A DNA stretch of 39,986 nucleotides from Roseococcus sp. Its GTDB lineage: Bacteria > Pseudomonadota > Alphaproteobacteria > Acetobacterales > Acetobacteraceae. Location of the stretch: contig NZ_JAIEQY010000402.1 of the NCBI RefSeq assembly GCF_019747315.1, positions 1-39,986 on the forward strand. Reading direction: 5' to 3'. Of this stretch, positions 38,210 through 39,986 are shown piece after piece (the first letter of the stretch is position 1; every line of letters begins with the position of its first letter). A model generated the notes under the pieces. The model saw only the letters and a list, made by a program, of their open reading frames with translations. It was not told the DNA's origin and did no database searches. A program made the translations under genes and the position numbers.

Positions 38210-39193
38210 TCAATCCGCGAACTGCCCGGCCGCCTGGATGACCGGGCGCCACCGCGCCACATCGGCCGTCCAGAAGGCCCGGTGCGCGGCCGGCGTCGCC
38301 TTCGCCTGGGGCACCGGCTCGGTGCCCAGATCCGCGAAGCGCCGCACCAGCCCCGGATCCCGCAGCGCCGTCTGCAGCGCGCCGGATAGCCGGGCCACCA
38401 GCTCCGGATTCGTGCCGCGCGGCGCGTAGAGCCCGTGCCACACGCTCACCTCGAAGCCGGGCATCCCCGCCTCGATCGCCGTGGGCACGTCCGGCAAGGA
38501 AGCCACGCGGCTATTCGTCGTCACCGCGAAGGCCTTGATGGTGCCGGCCCGGATGTGCTCGGTCGTGTTCGTCGTCTGGTCGCACATCAGGTCCACCGTG
38601 CCGGCCACCAGATCATTCATCGCCGGGCCCGTGCCGCGGTAGGGCACCGTCGTCAGGGGCACGTTCATCGCCTGCTGGAACAACAGCCCGCAGAGGTGCG
38701 AAGCCGCCCCCACGCCCGCATTGGCCAGGTTGATCTTGTCCCGGTCCCGCCGCACCAGCGCCACCAGCTCGGCCAGGTTGTTGGCCGCGATGTTCCGCTT
38801 CGCCACGATCGTCATGGGGACTTCGGTGATCATGCCCACCGTCTCGAACCCGTTGATCGGGTCGTAGGCCAGCCGGCGATACAGCGTCGGGATCGTGCTC
38901 ATGCCGATGTGGTGGACCAGCAGCGTGTAGCCATCCGGCCGCGCCGCCGCGGTGCGCTGCGCGCCGAGCGTGCCGCCCGCCCCGCCCACATTCTCGATCA
39001 CGACGGAGGTGTTGAGGTCCCGCCCCATCGCCTCGCCCAGCAGGCGGGCCACGGTGTCGGTCGGGCCGCCGGCCGCGAAGGGCACGATGATGGTGATCGG
39101 TCGGCTCGGATAGGCCTGGGCCGAGGCCAGGGCCGGGGCGGCCAGGCCAGCGGCCACAAGGGCCGGGAGCTGACGCCGGGTCAAACGGGGCAT
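38210..39193 (-). CDS. Bug/TctC-family tripartite tricarboxylate transporter substrate-binding protein
   Basis: MPRLTRRQLPALVAAGLAAPALASAQAYPSRPITIIVPFAAGGPTDTVARLLGEAMGRDLNTSVVIENVGGAGGTLGAQRTAAARPDGYTLL, TVPYRGTGPAMNDLVAGTVDLMCDQ. Confidence 0.94.
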   Translation of the reverse strand: MPRLTRRQLPALVAAGLAAPALASAQAYPSRPITIIVPFAAGGPTDTVARLLGEAMGRDLNTSVVIENVGGAGGTLGAQRTAAARPDGYTLLVHHIGMSTIPTLYRRLAYDPINGFETVGMITEVPMTIVAKRNIAANNLAELVALVRRDRDKINLANAGVGAASHLCGLLFQQAMNVPLTTVPYRGTGPAMNDLVAGTVDLMCDQTTNTTEHIRAGTIKAFAVTTNSRVASLPDVPTAIEAGMPGFEVSVWHGLYAPRGTNPELVARLSGALQTALRDPGLVRRFADLGTEPVPQAKATPAAHRAFWTADVARWRPVIQAAGQFAD

Positions 39194-39333
39194 GCGATCC
39201 TCCTGAAGGATTTCTTGACGGTCATGTGACGTGGCCGCTTCATCGTCATCTTTCGCGTCATTTGCAATCGCAAACCGACTGGCCCCCCGGCTTGGGATTG
39301 TCTATCCGCCATGCATGAAACGCAGCCCCCGCC

Positions 39334-39986
39334 ATGACCGCTGAGGAATTGCTGCACCGTGGCATCGCCCGCCATCGCGAGGGGCGCCTGGCGGAGGCCG
39401 TCAGCCTCTACCGCCGCGCCCTGCGCCTGGCCCCCGGAAACCCCGACGCCGAGAACCTGCTGGGCGTCGCCGCCCGCCAGCAGGGGGACCTGCCCGCCGC
39501 CCTCAACCACGCCGCCCGCGCCGTGGCCGCCATCCCGGACTCGCCCCTCTTCCTCGCCAACCAGGGCGCCGCCCTGGCCGAGGCCGGCCGCCTGGCCGAG
39601 GCCATCGCCGCCCTCAGCCGTGCCGTCACCCTCAACCCCGCCGACGCCGTGAGCCTTCGCAACCTGGGCCAGGCGCTGACCGCCGCCGGCCAGCCCCAGG
39701 CGGCCCTGACCCCCCTGCAAGCCGCCACCCGCCTGACGCCCGAGGCGCCCGAGCCCTGGCTCGCCCTTGCCCATGCCGCCCATGCGGCCCAGGACCCCGC
39801 CCTGGCCCGGGATGCCGCCGCCCGCGTGCGCGGCCCGCTGGCGGAACAGGCGCGCTTCCTCCTCGCCGCCCTCGGCGCCGCGCCGGTGCCGGACCGCGCC
39901 CCCGCCGCCTATGTGCGGGACCTCTTCGACGCCTTCGCCCCCCGCTTCGACGCCGAGCTGGAAGGGGCGCTGGGCTACCGCACCCC
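39334..39986 (+). CDS. TPR-repeat protein, N-terminal part (probably TPR plus methyltransferase; runs off the window)
   Basis: Own translation: MTAEELLHRGIARHREGRLAEAVSLYRRALRLAPGNPDAENLLGVAARQQGDLPAALNHAARAVAAIPDSPLFLANQGAALAEAGRLAEAIAALSRAVTLNPADAVSLRNLGQAL..., then AAYVRDLFDAFAPRFDAELEGALGYRT, a junction typical of TPR-methyltransferases; no stop before the window end. Confidence 0.8.
   Translation, partial: MTAEELLHRGIARHREGRLAEAVSLYRRALRLAPGNPDAENLLGVAARQQGDLPAALNHAARAVAAIPDSPLFLANQGAALAEAGRLAEAIAALSRAVTLNPADAVSLRNLGQALTAAGQPQAALTPLQAATRLTPEAPEPWLALAHAAHAAQDPALARDAAARVRGPLAEQARFLLAALGAAPVPDRAPAAYVRDLFDAFAPRFDAELEGALGYRT

Noticed and set aside
35847-38441. 864-aa minus-strand ORF opposite the OMP/C39 cluster
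   Set aside because: Shadow ORF with Gly/Ala/Arg-rich non-protein-like composition; the plus-strand genes have signal peptides, motifs and tight spacing.

Overview
High-GC window with an alphaproteobacterial (Acetobacteraceae/Roseomonas-like) character; this lineage is inferred from gene content and composition only. Two conserved housekeeping blocks are present: rpmH-rnpA-yidD-yidC-yihA (minus strand, ~2961-6261) and dnaN-recF-gyrB plus a CFA-synthase-like gene (plus strand, ~29043-35342). Between them lies ~22 kb of catabolic/transport genes: Bug/TctC-type solute-binding proteins, a class II aldolase, HyuA/HyuB hydantoinase/oxoprolinase subunits, an enolase-superfamily enzyme, two amidases, an IlvD/Edd dehydratase, several SDRs, an acyl-CoA synthetase, a luciferase-like monooxygenase, an MFS transporter, an AraC regulator and an amidohydrolase. 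The most interesting locus is a compact four-gene cluster at 35404-38174. It encodes a small secreted Tyr/Trp-rich protein with a 32-residue internal repeat, an outer-membrane barrel-like protein with a short N-terminal coiled coil and Pro-rich linker, a secreted C39-like cysteine peptidase, and a secreted protein of unknown function. By architecture this resembles the Pseudomonas Fap export module (FapF/FapD), but the candidate substrate is unlike FapB/FapC. I propose it as a candidate undescribed peptide or amyloid-like export system. No rRNA, tRNA, CRISPR or transposase was recognised.
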